A stretch of DNA of 63,566 nucleotides from Candidatus Methanomethylicota archaeon (lineage in GTDB: Archaea; Thermoproteota; Methanomethylicia; Culexarchaeales; Culexarchaeaceae). Where the stretch lies: positions 1 through 63,566 of the forward strand of contig JAJHRD010000003.1 of NCBI GenBank assembly GCA_020833005.1. The letters are read 5' to 3'. Positions 32,971 to 42,015 of this stretch are shown in pieces. A program made the position numbers and the translations under genes. The notes beneath the pieces were generated by a model. The model saw only the letters and a program-made list of their open reading frames with translations, was not told the DNA's origin and made no database searches. Positions within the stretch are counted from its first letter, which is position 1, and each line of letters begins with the position of its first letter.

Positions 32971-33948
32971 ATGATCATGATGAACGAAATAAAAATACTT
33001 GAAATAAGGAGAGACGACAAAATAATAGAATTAACAAACGAACACCTTAGAGTTAGAGAAGGACCCTTCATAGATAGAACTAGAAGAATAGGCATACCGA
33101 GGGAAAGATGGTTTGCAATGGAGGAATATCAGCTAACCTTGGAAAATGAAATACCAATAAACAAAATAGTCACAGTAAACTATGAACGTGGAAAATTGAG
33201 AATACTATGGATGAAGAGGGAAGGGGAAAGATTCGAGAAACCGGAAGAATATGAAATTAAGTTAATGGCATATGAAGCTGAATTAATAATGGAAGTTTTA
33301 AATAGGTTGAAGAAGGGGGAAGACCCAATAATACTAGCAAAGGAATATTCACAAACATTCATTGGATATAGGGAAGAAATACCTGAAGCAGACATTATAG
33401 TCAGCATAGAAGGAGACTACGTGAAAATAGAGAGTGGGGAGATGAATAGAATAATTAGCTATAGGTACATAGTACCATATGTAGCATTACTATTTGGAAG
33501 GTTATCAGAAATATATGCTGAAAGGATACCAATAAATGAGATATCAAACGTTGAAATGGAAGTGTACGTTAAGAGTTCCGGGGAAAACGAATATCATGTA
33601 AAAATAGCATTGAAGAACGGTAAAATCAAAGATATAAACTTCCATAAGTGGAAGGATAAAGCTGAGACATTTACAAACACCTTAAATAAAATATTAACAT
33701 CATTGAAGAAGTATAGGGATAAAGAGGAGAGGATAAGATACGAAATACAATACAAACCACTATATGAAGAAGAGGGGGTTAAACGTATAACCAGTAATCT
33801 AAAATCCATAGCAGCACCAACACTAATGATATTCCTAATACTAGCAACACTAGCCAGCCAATATATAGATAGAGATTTAGCAACAATGATACTAGTATTA
33901 ATACTATCAATTGTGCTTGGAGCTATATGGAAGAAGATTAGGGGATGA
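32971..33948 (+). CDS. Uncharacterised protein with two C-terminal membrane helices
   Basis: A 325-residue protein that I cannot place in a family. Residues 1-270 look soluble, rich in beta strands and charge (about residues 60-110 and 125-160 each begin with short hydrophobic strands; many Glu/Lys). Residues 285-303 (APTLMIFLILATLASQYI) and 307-322 (LATMILVLILSIVLGAIW) form two membrane helices, so most of the protein is likely cytoplasmic and tail-anchored. It follows the phosphohexomutase by 4 nt and is surely cotranscribed with it, which hints at a role at the membrane in glycan or sugar-phosphate metabolism. That is inference only. Confidence 0.6.
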   Translation: MIMMNEIKILEIRRDDKIIELTNEHLRVREGPFIDRTRRIGIPRERWFAMEEYQLTLENEIPINKIVTVNYERGKLRILWMKREGERFEKPEEYEIKLMAYEAELIMEVLNRLKKGEDPIILAKEYSQTFIGYREEIPEADIIVSIEGDYVKIESGEMNRIISYRYIVPYVALLFGRLSEIYAERIPINEISNVEMEVYVKSSGENEYHVKIALKNGKIKDINFHKWKDKAETFTNTLNKILTSLKKYRDKEERIRYEIQYKPLYEEEGVKRITSNLKSIAAPTLMIFLILATLASQYIDRDLATMILVLILSIVLGAIWKKIRG

Positions 33949-33955
33949 GGAAACC

Positions 33956-33966
33956 CATTTATACAG
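33956..33966 (+). promoter_or_regulatory. TATA-like box of the arginine-deiminase-like gene
   Basis: CATTTATACAG is centred about 38 nt before the ATG at 33999, and GTGAT lies just before the start. It could direct a short 5' leader of about 10 nt. Confidence 0.4.
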
Positions 33967-33998
33967 AAAAGAAACAGACAATATTAACAGTGATTTAA

Positions 33999-34934
33999 AT
34001 GGGGTATGGAGCGCAAAGCGAATATGGAAAATTGAAAAGTGTGTTAATGCACATTCCAGGAGAAGAGGTAAACATAGTTAATGGAAGTAATAGGGAAGAT
34101 TACCTTTTCAGGGAAGTGCCAGACCTAGATAAATTTAGGGAGGAGCACGAGAAATTCGTTAAAATACTCAAAGAGGAAGGGGTTAAAGTGTATCTGGTGG
34201 AAGAGGAAGTTGATGGAGAATTACTTGAAGCTATAAAATTATGTCCAAACATGGTATTCACAAGAGACACAGGAACAGTAACAAAGAATGGAGCTATAAT
34301 AGGGAGAATGAAACATCATGCGAGGAGCGTTGAACCAATAATAGTTATAGAAGCATTGAAGAATATAGGCGTTCCAATACAAATGGTTATGGATGCACCA
34401 GCAATATTTGAGGGTGGAGATGCCGTATGGTTAAATGAAGAAACATTAATGATAGGTTATGGACCTAGAACCAATGAAGAAGCAGTAAAGAAAATAGTGA
34501 TGAATGGACTTGGTAAAACCTTCAAAAACTTAATTTCAGTTCCACTACCAATGAGGAGAGTGCACTTAGATGGGGGGCTTATGATACTTTCAAACAACAT
34601 TGCTGTAACTAGAATTGAAGATATATCCATGTATCCATCAAAAATGTACATGGAGGATGGCAAAATCAGAATAATAAATTTAGCTAAATGGTTGATGGAG
34701 AAGGGCTACGAACTAATAACTGTAACCGATAGAGAGGATAGGATGTTTGGAGCAAATCTAGTGGCAATAGGCGATAGGAAGGTGTTATCGTATGTATGGA
34801 ATAGGAGGATTATGAGGGAACTTGAAAGGAGGGGTTTTGACGTTATAGGAGTTGAAGGATACGAATTGGTTAAAGGTGGAGGAGGATTGCACTGCATGAT
34901 ACTACCAATAGAGAGGGAAAGCATTAAGATTTAA
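33999..34934 (+). CDS. Arginine deiminase/DDAH-like guanidino hydrolase
   Basis: A 311-residue member of the guanidino-group modifying superfamily, five-bladed beta/alpha propeller. The catalytic set is visible: FTRDTGT near 87-93, AIFEGGDAVW near 130-139 (Glu/Asp), RVHLDGGLMIL near 188-198 (His) and GGGGLHCMILP near 295-305 (nucleophile Cys). Members include arginine deiminase, dimethylarginine dimethylaminohydrolase, and amidinotransferases. The length of about 310 residues fits archaeal ADI/DDAH-like proteins better than the 400-residue bacterial arginine deiminase, which has a helical insert. The substrate is therefore uncertain. No ornithine transcarbamoylase or carbamate kinase is adjacent. 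It overlaps convergent nth by 11 nt. Confidence 0.85.
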   Translation: MGYGAQSEYGKLKSVLMHIPGEEVNIVNGSNREDYLFREVPDLDKFREEHEKFVKILKEEGVKVYLVEEEVDGELLEAIKLCPNMVFTRDTGTVTKNGAIIGRMKHHARSVEPIIVIEALKNIGVPIQMVMDAPAIFEGGDAVWLNEETLMIGYGPRTNEEAVKKIVMNGLGKTFKNLISVPLPMRRVHLDGGLMILSNNIAVTRIEDISMYPSKMYMEDGKIRIINLAKWLMEKGYELITVTDREDRMFGANLVAIGDRKVLSYVWNRRIMRELERRGFDVIGVEGYELVKGGGGLHCMILPIERESIKI

Positions 34935-35616
34935 TACTCCTCCAAAAACTACACATAACCTTAACTGGGCAAGCATCATGCCTTGGATTCCTAGCAGTGC
35001 AAAACTGTCTACCAAGAGCTATGAGTAACAAGTGTAGACGAAGATAATCTGATGCCCTATACATCTTCATCCAAACACCCCTAATTTCTTCATAATCAGC
35101 ATTAGCGCTTACAATTCCAAGCCTCTTGGAAACTCTAGTGATATGTGTATCCACTGGGAATGTTGGGCATTTACCAGTAAAAAGCAGTATTACATCCGCA
35201 GTTTTAGCTCCAACACCTGGAAGAAGCATTAAAGCACGTCTAGCTTCATCACAAGGTAAATTTAAAATGTTATTCAGATCACCATCATAGTGTTCACAAA
35301 TTATCCTTGATAATTCAATGATCTTAACTGCACGTTTAACATTCATACCAGCAGGTTTAATTAGCTCAGATAAAGTTTCAATTGGAATATTGCTTAAAGT
35401 TTTAGCATCAACATTAAACTTTGAAGATAGATTATTGTATGCCTTTATGGCATTCCTATCATTAGTATTCTGGGAGAGTATGGTCATTATTAGGAGTTTG
35501 AATGGATCTGATGAGCGATGAGCAATTACAGCAGCATAACTTTCATAATCCAATTTCACACCATCAGACAGCATCTTCAAAAACAATTTTGGATCGAAAA
35601 ACTCCATGAAACCCAC
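34924..35616 (-). CDS. nth: Endonuclease III-like DNA glycosylase with a His-substituted Fe-S loop
   Basis: Removes oxidised pyrimidines (or T/U mismatches in some archaea) and nicks the strand. The 230-residue protein has the HhH motif LLPGVGAKTADVIL near 131-144 with catalytic K138, and FPVDTHITRVSKRLG near 153-167 with D156. The iron-sulfur loop is C206-x6-H213-x2-C216-x5-C222. The normal pattern is C-x6-C-x2-C-x5-C, so the second cysteine is replaced by histidine with spacing otherwise exact. Either the cluster has a His ligand or it is altered. Further N-terminal parts (SQNTNDRNAIKAYNNL) match Nth. The longest ATG start is at 35616. Confidence 0.9.
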   Translation of the reverse strand: MGFMEFFDPKLFLKMLSDGVKLDYESYAAVIAHRSSDPFKLLIMTILSQNTNDRNAIKAYNNLSSKFNVDAKTLSNIPIETLSELIKPAGMNVKRAVKIIELSRIICEHYDGDLNNILNLPCDEARRALMLLPGVGAKTADVILLFTGKCPTFPVDTHITRVSKRLGIVSANADYEEIRGVWMKMYRASDYLRLHLLLIALGRQFCTARNPRHDACPVKVMCSFWRSIKS

Positions 35617-35735
35617 ATAAAATACTATAAATCATCACATAAGAAATAGTTTACCATACAAAACCAAGTGAAAACTTAAGTTTCCAAAACCCTTAAATGC
35701 ACAGTACGCAATAAATCATCAATCGGTGCATTAAA

Positions 35736-36932
35736 ATGAAGAGGAAGCAATATAATGGTTATAAATCATTCCAGTATCTTGAATCAAACAAGGATTATAA
35801 AGCCTTCAAACTGGCAAAGGAGATAGATAGAGTTCCATCTAGGAATATAGAATTAAGTAAAAGCGAGGAGGAAAGGGTTGAGGAGATCTTGGAGAAATAT
35901 ATTGTCATATCACTACACGACCACTCCACAGTATTCCCAGAAAACCCACAAGAAATATTACCATACGTGAGGGAGGGGAGAATGTTCACAGGATACGAGG
36001 GACTTGCAATTTCGGGTATAGACGTAATTTTCGATGGACTATTCGATGGTATAGGGTTAGCGCCATCAAGAGACCCTTGGAGCTGGGATAACGTAGTTTA
36101 CCAAATTGGGATGTTCACTTCAGACATAGACCACCAAAACCTGGCATTCATAGTTAGGAGAATTGAAGATGTAGAGAAAGCCCATAGGGAAGGGAAGATA
36201 GGGGTAGTTATCCATATGGAAGGCACTCCTAGGATTGGTGAAGAAATAGATAGAGTTGATGTGCTGTATGGATTGGGGGTTAGATGCATGGGGATAACAT
36301 ATAGTAAGGGGAATGAGTTTGGAAGCGGCCTTGCAGATAAATACGATAAAGGACTTACAGACTTAGGCTACAAACTTGTTGAGAGGATGAATAAAATTGG
36401 AATGGCAATAGATATAGCTCATTCAAGTGATAAAACATCCATGGATGTAATTGAAGCAAGTAAGAAACCAGTTTTCATAACACATGCAGGTGCAAGGAAG
36501 CTGTGGCCAACGAGAAGGATGAAACCCGATGAAGTTATACAGGCATTAGCTGAGAAGGGGGGAGTAATTGGAGTGGAAGCTTCACCACACACAACACTGA
36601 CACTTGAGGATAGGAGGCATAGCATAGAAACCGTGATGAAACACTTCCAATACATAGAAAAGCTGGTGGGAATAGATTACGTTGCCTTCGGGCCGGACAC
36701 ATTATTCGGAGACCACGTTGCACTACACAAAGTATTTACGAGAGAACTATCATTAACTGAAACAAGAACTAAGGAACTGGAATACCAGGAAGTTGAATAT
36801 GTAGATGGCTTAGAAAACCCATCACAATTCAAAAATATAGTTAGATGGCTTGTGAAAAATGGGTATAGTGATGAAGAAATAGGTAAAGTTATTGGAGGAA
36901 ACGTCCTAAGAGTTCTTAGGGAGGTATGGTAA
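35736..36932 (+). CDS. Membrane dipeptidase-like M19 metallopeptidase
   Basis: A 398-residue zinc amidohydrolase-fold dipeptidase of peptidase family M19 (renal dipeptidase-like). Visible are SLHDHSTVFPENP near 53-65 (first metal pair His-x-His), HMEGTPRIGEE near 159-169 (bridging Glu), LYGLGVRCMGITYSKGNEFG near 177-196, AIDIAHSSDKTSMDV near 221-235, FITHAGARKLW near 243-253 (His) and VAFGPDTLFGD near 310-320 (Asp). Bacterial and archaeal members cleave dipeptides, including those with a D-residue at the C-terminus. No signal peptide is present, so it should be cytoplasmic. It has a TATA-like CCCTTAAATGC near 35689-35699. Together with the M20 and M55 enzymes it supports a peptide-using lifestyle. 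Confidence 0.9.
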   Translation: MKRKQYNGYKSFQYLESNKDYKAFKLAKEIDRVPSRNIELSKSEEERVEEILEKYIVISLHDHSTVFPENPQEILPYVREGRMFTGYEGLAISGIDVIFDGLFDGIGLAPSRDPWSWDNVVYQIGMFTSDIDHQNLAFIVRRIEDVEKAHREGKIGVVIHMEGTPRIGEEIDRVDVLYGLGVRCMGITYSKGNEFGSGLADKYDKGLTDLGYKLVERMNKIGMAIDIAHSSDKTSMDVIEASKKPVFITHAGARKLWPTRRMKPDEVIQALAEKGGVIGVEASPHTTLTLEDRRHSIETVMKHFQYIEKLVGIDYVAFGPDTLFGDHVALHKVFTRELSLTETRTKELEYQEVEYVDGLENPSQFKNIVRWLVKNGYSDEEIGKVIGGNVLRVLREVW

Positions 36933-36957
36933 GGCCGCTGAATTTAATATTATTCAG

Positions 36958-37605
36958 CTACTTCTCCAACCTATATTTTGTTAATCTTGAACCCAAAATG
37001 GAGTTACATGGAACATATACAAGCTTGTTATCATCAGTTGACAGCACAACATATAGTGCTGTAATATCCTCAACTCTACCAGCAACTCCACCAACTTCAA
37101 TCCTATCACCTATCTTAAATGGCCTTGACAATAATAATAGTATTCCAGCAATAACCTGCCCCAAACTCTGTTGTGAAGCATAACCGATCAACATGCCGAT
37201 AAATCCACCTAGGGCAACGCCAGCTGTGGGATTTGATAAAGCCCCGGCAAGGGTTGTTAACATAGCCCCCACACCCAATAGTCTAAATAGGCTTCTCATA
37301 GCAGCTGCCGTTGCATGATCGTACTTAGACCTAATAGACCAGTAAATTAATTCAGAGAAGTATTGTATGATTAAATATCCGAAGCATAGTCCCAAGGAAA
37401 TGTCAATGTAAATTTTATATCCAGATATATCAATATTGAGAAATGCTACTAAAACGTAGCTTACAATGTACTGTGTTAATGCTGAAGTTAATAGGTATAG
37501 TATGATTGTGGCAATGAACTTGCGTAATGCATGTCTAAAGCCTTTACGAACGTCAATGGACATATACTCACTCAATAAGGAATCTGCATAATATTGCTTA
37601 AGCAT
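36958..37605 (-). CDS. MscS-family mechanosensitive ion channel
   Basis: A 215-residue small-conductance mechanosensitive channel. Three to four membrane helices come first (about 30-55, 65-85 and 105-150), including the pore helix TM3, GVALGGFIGMLIGYASQQSL near 131-150, with the Gly/Ala packing typical of MscS. After that a beta domain begins, SRPFKIGDRIEVGGVAGRVE near 161-180, the SM-like core of MscS. The C-terminal alpha/beta domain of E. coli MscS is missing, as in short archaeal homologues. Its role is turgor relief. It is transcribed toward the M19 gene, which converges from the left. Confidence 0.88.
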   Translation of the reverse strand: MLKQYYADSLLSEYMSIDVRKGFRHALRKFIATIILYLLTSALTQYIVSYVLVAFLNIDISGYKIYIDISLGLCFGYLIIQYFSELIYWSIRSKYDHATAAAMRSLFRLLGVGAMLTTLAGALSNPTAGVALGGFIGMLIGYASQQSLGQVIAGILLLLSRPFKIGDRIEVGGVAGRVEDITALYVVLSTDDNKLVYVPCNSILGSRLTKYRLEK

Positions 37606-37675
37606 TTCGTTTCTATGGATTTCATCCCTCTTTTTAAATTATGATGTTTATTGTTTTTAAATTGCATTTAAGAAG

Positions 37676-37999
37676 TCATTTCCTAATCCATCTATCAGCA
37701 TCCCTAACAGTATACTTTTCCACGCACTTCTTTAATGCATCACCCATATCGATGCCATAATAGTTGGATATGCATGTTAATGCAAATAAGACATCTCCAA
37801 TCTCCTCCACTAAAGCCTTCATATTACCGCAGCCTTTACCACCTTCAAGTGAGTTTAAAGCTTTAGCCAACTCGCCAATCTCTTCAACCAGTGCAGCAAG
37901 CATAGATAAGGGACTCCAATACCCTCCACCGAACTTTTTAATCCAATCATCAACCATGCGTTGAATATCTGAAATCTTTAATTCACTCATGGAGAACAC
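37676..37999 (-). CDS. MazG-type nucleotide pyrophosphohydrolase
   Basis: A 107-residue single-domain all-alpha NTP pyrophosphatase. The metal-binding motif is clear: SMLAALVEEIGELAKALNSL near 32-51 (ExxE) followed by ALVEEIGDVLFALTCIS near 63-79 (ExxD). It should hydrolyse non-canonical or excess nucleoside triphosphates to monophosphates. The protein ends with VRDADRWIRK, a common tail in this family. The gene lies 6 nt downstream of the saccharopine-dehydrogenase-like gene, so the two are likely cotranscribed, although no functional link is evident. Confidence 0.85.
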   Translation of the reverse strand: MFSMSELKISDIQRMVDDWIKKFGGGYWSPLSMLAALVEEIGELAKALNSLEGGKGCGNMKALVEEIGDVLFALTCISNYYGIDMGDALKKCVEKYTVRDADRWIRK

Positions 38000-38005
38000 T
38001 ATAAA

Positions 38006-39133
38006 TCATTGCGATTCAAAAACTTTTATACCCTTACCCTCAATAATCCCTCTAAACACTTTGAAGTAATCTAAATTCATACCAATAGCTTCGGGAGGCA
38101 TTAAACCCTTCTCGGTAATAATTCCATCCAAAACCATTTTTGCTATAGTGGATTGCGTGAAACCAGTAACTTTAGCCATGGCAGTCATTTTCAATGAATG
38201 ATCATATTTAACATCCATGAAGAATTTCTTGCAAACACCAGTATTGGAGTAAGCTTCAATATACATCACCACACGATCTTCAATATCACTAAGCAAAACT
38301 CTACGCAAAATTTTGGCGGTTAAAACGTTCATTGGAATTTCAAATCCATCAACCCTAAAGAGTTCACGACTTAACATTCCAATCTTCTTAAGTGAACTCA
38401 TTATCTCCAAATGCCCCTTATATCTCAAAACATACTCTACAAGCTCTTGAACTCCGCTGAAAGTTTTAAGCATAGTTCGAATACCATCACAAACAAAATA
38501 TTCAAAAATGCCAAGACCTGGAATATTTATTTCACCAGTATTCGATAATGGATCTAAAGAGACTTCAGAACCATTAATTATGGCTCTAGCAGGCCTAATA
38601 TACTCATCAATTAAATCTTCAACAGACCATGTTAACGCCAAGCCCAATGGAACATTTGGATTCAGCGAAAGACCCCCATCATATATTCTACCAATCTTTA
38701 ACCCTCCAAACTTGGAATGGAAGTAGCCTAAGAATATATTGCTTAAACCGGGCACCCATCCAGCATCCACAATTATTAGGGAACCCTTCTCCCTTGCAAT
38801 AGAGTCAAGGGGCCATGGAGATTCGGGGAAAAATGATACATCCACAATATTAACACCCAACTTCAATAAATTACTCAAAACACTATATGCAATGGAACCT
38901 GGCAATGCAGTTATAATTACATTGAAACCATGCAACTTATTAAGCGAGGAAATTTTTGAGACATCCAACTTTAAGGTTTCCAAACCAAACTTACTGGAAG
39001 CATATTTCAACCTTTCATCAGATATATCAATAACTTTTGGGTGAATACCAGAATTAATTAGATCTATAGCTACCGCTTGACCAATATTTCCAAAACCAAT
39101 TAAAGCCACTTCACCCATTCCAACCACATTCAA
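38006..39133 (-). CDS. Saccharopine dehydrogenase/lysine dehydrogenase-like oxidoreductase
   Basis: A 375-residue NAD(P)-dependent enzyme. The Rossmann fold opens with VALIGFGNIGQAVAIDLINS near 9-28, followed by LKLDVSK and NVIITALPGSIAYSVLSNLL, then VDAGWVPGLSNIFLGYF near 122-138, typical of the saccharopine dehydrogenase family. The C-terminal region keeps the AMAKVTGFTQSTIAKMVLDG and LMPPEAIGMNLDYF parts seen in lysine 6-dehydrogenase and saccharopine reductase. The substrate is not clear; an amino-acid or imine dehydrogenase is likely. It precedes mazG by 6 nt. LysA at 18432 is the only other lysine-related gene. Confidence 0.8.
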   Translation of the reverse strand: MNVVGMGEVALIGFGNIGQAVAIDLINSGIHPKVIDISDERLKYASSKFGLETLKLDVSKISSLNKLHGFNVIITALPGSIAYSVLSNLLKLGVNIVDVSFFPESPWPLDSIAREKGSLIIVDAGWVPGLSNIFLGYFHSKFGGLKIGRIYDGGLSLNPNVPLGLALTWSVEDLIDEYIRPARAIINGSEVSLDPLSNTGEINIPGLGIFEYFVCDGIRTMLKTFSGVQELVEYVLRYKGHLEIMSSLKKIGMLSRELFRVDGFEIPMNVLTAKILRRVLLSDIEDRVVMYIEAYSNTGVCKKFFMDVKYDHSLKMTAMAKVTGFTQSTIAKMVLDGIITEKGLMPPEAIGMNLDYFKVFRGIIEGKGIKVFESQ

Positions 39134-39169
39134 AAGTAAAATGTGATTGGAAACAGATTAAATAAATTG

Positions 39170-40435
39170 TCATTCATACTTTATGCGCGGCTCTTCAAAG
39201 TAGTGTAAGATTAATATTGCATTAATCCATCCAACAATGGATGGAATTATGAAAACCAATCTTTTAGATACATTACCATAAATGTAACCACCAATTAACC
39301 CTCCAAACATCGTTGCTATATTGTTAATTAGACTGAAGGAAGCCATTATCCTCCCACGATATTCACGGGGCATATAATCGGCAAACAATGCTGAAGAAGC
39401 TGGTGCAGAAGCTGCGGATAGAAACGTCGAAAGAATAAGCCAGAAATACACTTCAACCCAGCTCTTACTATATGCAAATCCTATATTTGTTATTGGAGAT
39501 ATGAAAGCTGATGGAATTATGAATTTCAATCTACCAAAACGTTCTGAAACATCAGACATAGCAGCAAATGTTGGGCTTACAACCATATTCTCAAATCGCC
39601 TAATACTATCAAGGACCCCCCAACTGGATTTACTCAAACCAATAACGTTAACTGCATAATCAACCCAATAGGGGCCTGCAGCAGCCCCAAACATCGTACC
39701 AGTAAAACTTATTATAAGCCAAACCTTAAGGGGCTTACTCATATGATCAAGTGGAGGAACAACATTACGTAAAATTTCCGACACAGACACACGGCTACGC
39801 ATACCCCCAGAAGCCGTTGTTAAAGTTTCCTTCAAATACTTAATTCTAATAAGGAATGCCGTTGTTCCACAGAGGAATGTTATGAAGTGGAATATACGCA
39901 TCATATAAACTAAACCATATAAGTCAATCAACCCCCCAGCAATTATTGGTGATATTAAACCAAACATTGGTGGTAGGATTTGCCATGCAGCATAAGCCAA
40001 AGCCCTCTTATTTACAGGAGTGGAATCAGCTATCAAAGCACTGAAGGCAGGCTCCCTAAGCCCTCCAATAAAACCATCATATATCCTTTGTGGTATAGCA
40101 TACCTCCAATCCGGAATTAAAGCAATATATAGATCTTCAATTGCAACTGCAAAACTTAAATGGGCAACAAGAAACCTCCTACCAATCCTATCAGCAAGAT
40201 AACCCCCAATAATGATGGAGAATATTCTTGCAAAACTCCATAGGGCAGTTAAATACCCTATATCTGCATATGATGCTCCAAGGCCAAGATAATACAATGT
40301 GTCGAAGGGGGCTGCAAGAGAACCTCCAAAAGTCCATATCCCACTACTAACAATCATTACAAGAAGATTTCCACGTAAAACTTCACCCATAGATCCAATG
40401 GCTGTGAGGGGATTCCTCCTCCTATCACCGCCCAT
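39170..40435 (-). CDS. MFS transporter
   Basis: A 421-residue membrane protein with about 12 hydrophobic segments, of the major facilitator superfamily. The MFS loop 2-3 signature is present as GGYLADRIGRRFLVA near 70-85, and a second LADRIG-like repeat occurs after helix 8 (AMSDVSERFGRLKFIIP). Helix-rich runs are interspersed with loops such as PREYRGRIMASFSL, the characteristic MFS loop 10-11. The substrate is unknown (drug or metabolite efflux is common). I chose the ATG at 40435, after which MGGDRRRNPLT reads as a normal cytoplasmic start; the longer frame to 40510 is less likely. It is divergent from the RAM-domain gene. Confidence 0.82.
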   Translation of the reverse strand: MGGDRRRNPLTAIGSMGEVLRGNLLVMIVSSGIWTFGGSLAAPFDTLYYLGLGASYADIGYLTALWSFARIFSIIIGGYLADRIGRRFLVAHLSFAVAIEDLYIALIPDWRYAIPQRIYDGFIGGLREPAFSALIADSTPVNKRALAYAAWQILPPMFGLISPIIAGGLIDLYGLVYMMRIFHFITFLCGTTAFLIRIKYLKETLTTASGGMRSRVSVSEILRNVVPPLDHMSKPLKVWLIISFTGTMFGAAAGPYWVDYAVNVIGLSKSSWGVLDSIRRFENMVVSPTFAAMSDVSERFGRLKFIIPSAFISPITNIGFAYSKSWVEVYFWLILSTFLSAASAPASSALFADYMPREYRGRIMASFSLINNIATMFGGLIGGYIYGNVSKRLVFIIPSIVGWINAILILHYFEEPRIKYE

Positions 40436-40517
40436 CACTAAACACCACTCCACAGGCAAATCATAATATGGAAGTATGTGGTGGAAATAAAGTTTTAGTT
40501 TCAATGTCAATGAAAAG

Positions 40518-40528
40518 TAATAAATAAG
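40518..40528 (+). promoter_or_regulatory. TATA-like box of the RAM-domain gene
   Basis: TAATAAATAAG is centred about 37 nt upstream of the ATG at 40560. It lies in the divergent gap with the MFS gene. Confidence 0.35.
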
Positions 40529-40559
40529 TGTATAGGTAGAGATATTATTAAGATTGAAA

Positions 40560-40805
40560 ATGCCTGTAAAAGCATTCGTATTAATAAATACTCAGATAGG
40601 GTCTGAGGAAGAGGTACTTAAAGACTTGAAAAGTTTGGAAGAGGTGGAGGAGGCACATATAGTTTATGGAGTTTATGATATAGTGGCGAAGGTGACTGCT
40701 GAAGATATAAATAAACTTAGAGATATAGTGACGATGAAGATTAGGAAGATGAAGAAGATAATGTCAACGACAACCATGATTGTCATAGAAGAAAGGAGGA
40801 AGTAG
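40560..40805 (+). CDS. Stand-alone RAM (Lrp/AsnC ligand-binding) domain protein
   Basis: An 81-residue protein that is only the AsnC C-terminal effector-binding domain, without any helix-turn-helix. Residues 3-14 (VKAFVLINTQIG) form strand 1, followed by EEVLKDLKSLEEVEEAHIVY, a Gly-Val-Tyr-Asp turn (GVYDIVAKVTAED) and a C-terminal strand (MSTTTMIVIE), the usual alpha/beta sandwich. Such RAM proteins bind amino acids and can form mixed oligomers with full Lrp proteins, which would modulate them. No Lrp gene is in the window. The ATG at 40560 is preferred; a TTG two codons earlier is also possible. Confidence 0.8.
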   Translation: MPVKAFVLINTQIGSEEEVLKDLKSLEEVEEAHIVYGVYDIVAKVTAEDINKLRDIVTMKIRKMKKIMSTTTMIVIEERRK

Positions 40806-40811
40806 GAGGGG

Positions 40812-41984
40812 TTAATTGGGGGTTAACTCAAACTTTACATTCTCAGACTTAACTATGACCCTATTAAATCCATCAAAATTTTTCTCAACAACCCCCATAT
40901 TAAACACTTGAACCCCATACTTCTCACATATACTGGCTATGGAATCAATAACACTTGGCTCAACAATAACCACAAAACCCACACCCATATTGAAAACCGA
41001 ATACATATCCCTCCAATCAGACCTACAAACCCTCTGAATCAACTTAAATATTGGTGGAGGTTCTGGTAGATTATTAATTACGTAGTTAACACTATATCCA
41101 ACCTTTAACATCTTTGTAAATCCACCACCAGTTATATGAACCATGCCATGCACATAACCACCATATGATGATAATATTTCGGCAATTATTGGTGTATATA
41201 TCCTTGTTGGTGAAGACAAAGCCTCCATTACTGTCATTCCAAGTTCATCAACATAGGAATCCAATTTGTAAGGTCCAGAGTATCGTAAACGATTATTTGG
41301 ATCGAAGGTTTCGGGATACTTTGAAGCATAATACTCATTTAAGAGTACATGTCTAGCTAGAGTCAAACCATTACACATGATCCCACTATTCTCAATATGC
41401 TCATATTTAGCCTTCCCAGAACTGCTCAAACCTAGAATTACATCCCCACTATTGATCTTCATCCCATCAATAATATATTTGCAATCACCTTCCCCATAAA
41501 CTGCTCCAGCAACATCAATTGTCATCAATTGATCTGGCATATCTGCAGTTTCACCACCAACGAAGATTGGCGTAAAGGATTTCGACGATTCACTTAACCC
41601 TACAAGTGTTTGTAAAGTTTTGGAGAAACCGGAGGCTATATACTTGAGGACACTCTCCCTATCAAGCCTAAATGGGTTCAATGCAATATAATCCACAAAA
41701 AGCATAGGCTTAACCCCAACTGCAACAATATCATCTAAATTCATTGCTAAAACATCTTGAGCTAAATGCTGGAAGAAGCTGTAGTCACCAAACTCTTTGC
41801 AAATTAAATATGCAATTATAGGTTTACTTCCAGCACCATCAACATGTAAAGTTACACATCTCCCATCACTCAACTTTAAAACATTGGTAAACGCATGGGG
41901 GAAGGAGCTCTGCACCACACTTTCAATGATCTTAACAGCCTTCTTTAAAGCATCAACACCCATAGAACCATATATTTGAGACAT
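40812..41984 (-). CDS. purM: Phosphoribosylformylglycinamidine cyclo-ligase
   Basis: Closes formylglycinamidine ribotide to AIR with ATP. The 390-residue PurM-fold enzyme (longer than the 345 residues of E. coli) has TLHVDGAGSKPIIAYLICK near 47-65, DVLAMNLDDIVAVGVKPM near 79-96, GETADMPDQL near 143-152, GDVILGLSSSGKAKYEHIEN near 179-198 and the GYVHGMVHITGGGFTKMLK region near 269-287. The sequence is divergent relative to bacterial PurM. It diverges from purE; their 5' ends share the 106-nt gap, with a TATA-like box at 42016-42027 on this strand and GGAG before the start. Confidence 0.88.
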   Translation of the reverse strand: MSQIYGSMGVDALKKAVKIIESVVQSSFPHAFTNVLKLSDGRCVTLHVDGAGSKPIIAYLICKEFGDYSFFQHLAQDVLAMNLDDIVAVGVKPMLFVDYIALNPFRLDRESVLKYIASGFSKTLQTLVGLSESSKSFTPIFVGGETADMPDQLMTIDVAGAVYGEGDCKYIIDGMKINSGDVILGLSSSGKAKYEHIENSGIMCNGLTLARHVLLNEYYASKYPETFDPNNRLRYSGPYKLDSYVDELGMTVMEALSSPTRIYTPIIAEILSSYGGYVHGMVHITGGGFTKMLKVGYSVNYVINNLPEPPPIFKLIQRVCRSDWRDMYSVFNMGVGFVVIVEPSVIDSIASICEKYGVQVFNMGVVEKNFDGFNRVIVKSENVKFELTPN

Positions 41985-42015
41985 AAACCAGCTCCAAAGA
42001 ATATTCTGGAAAACA

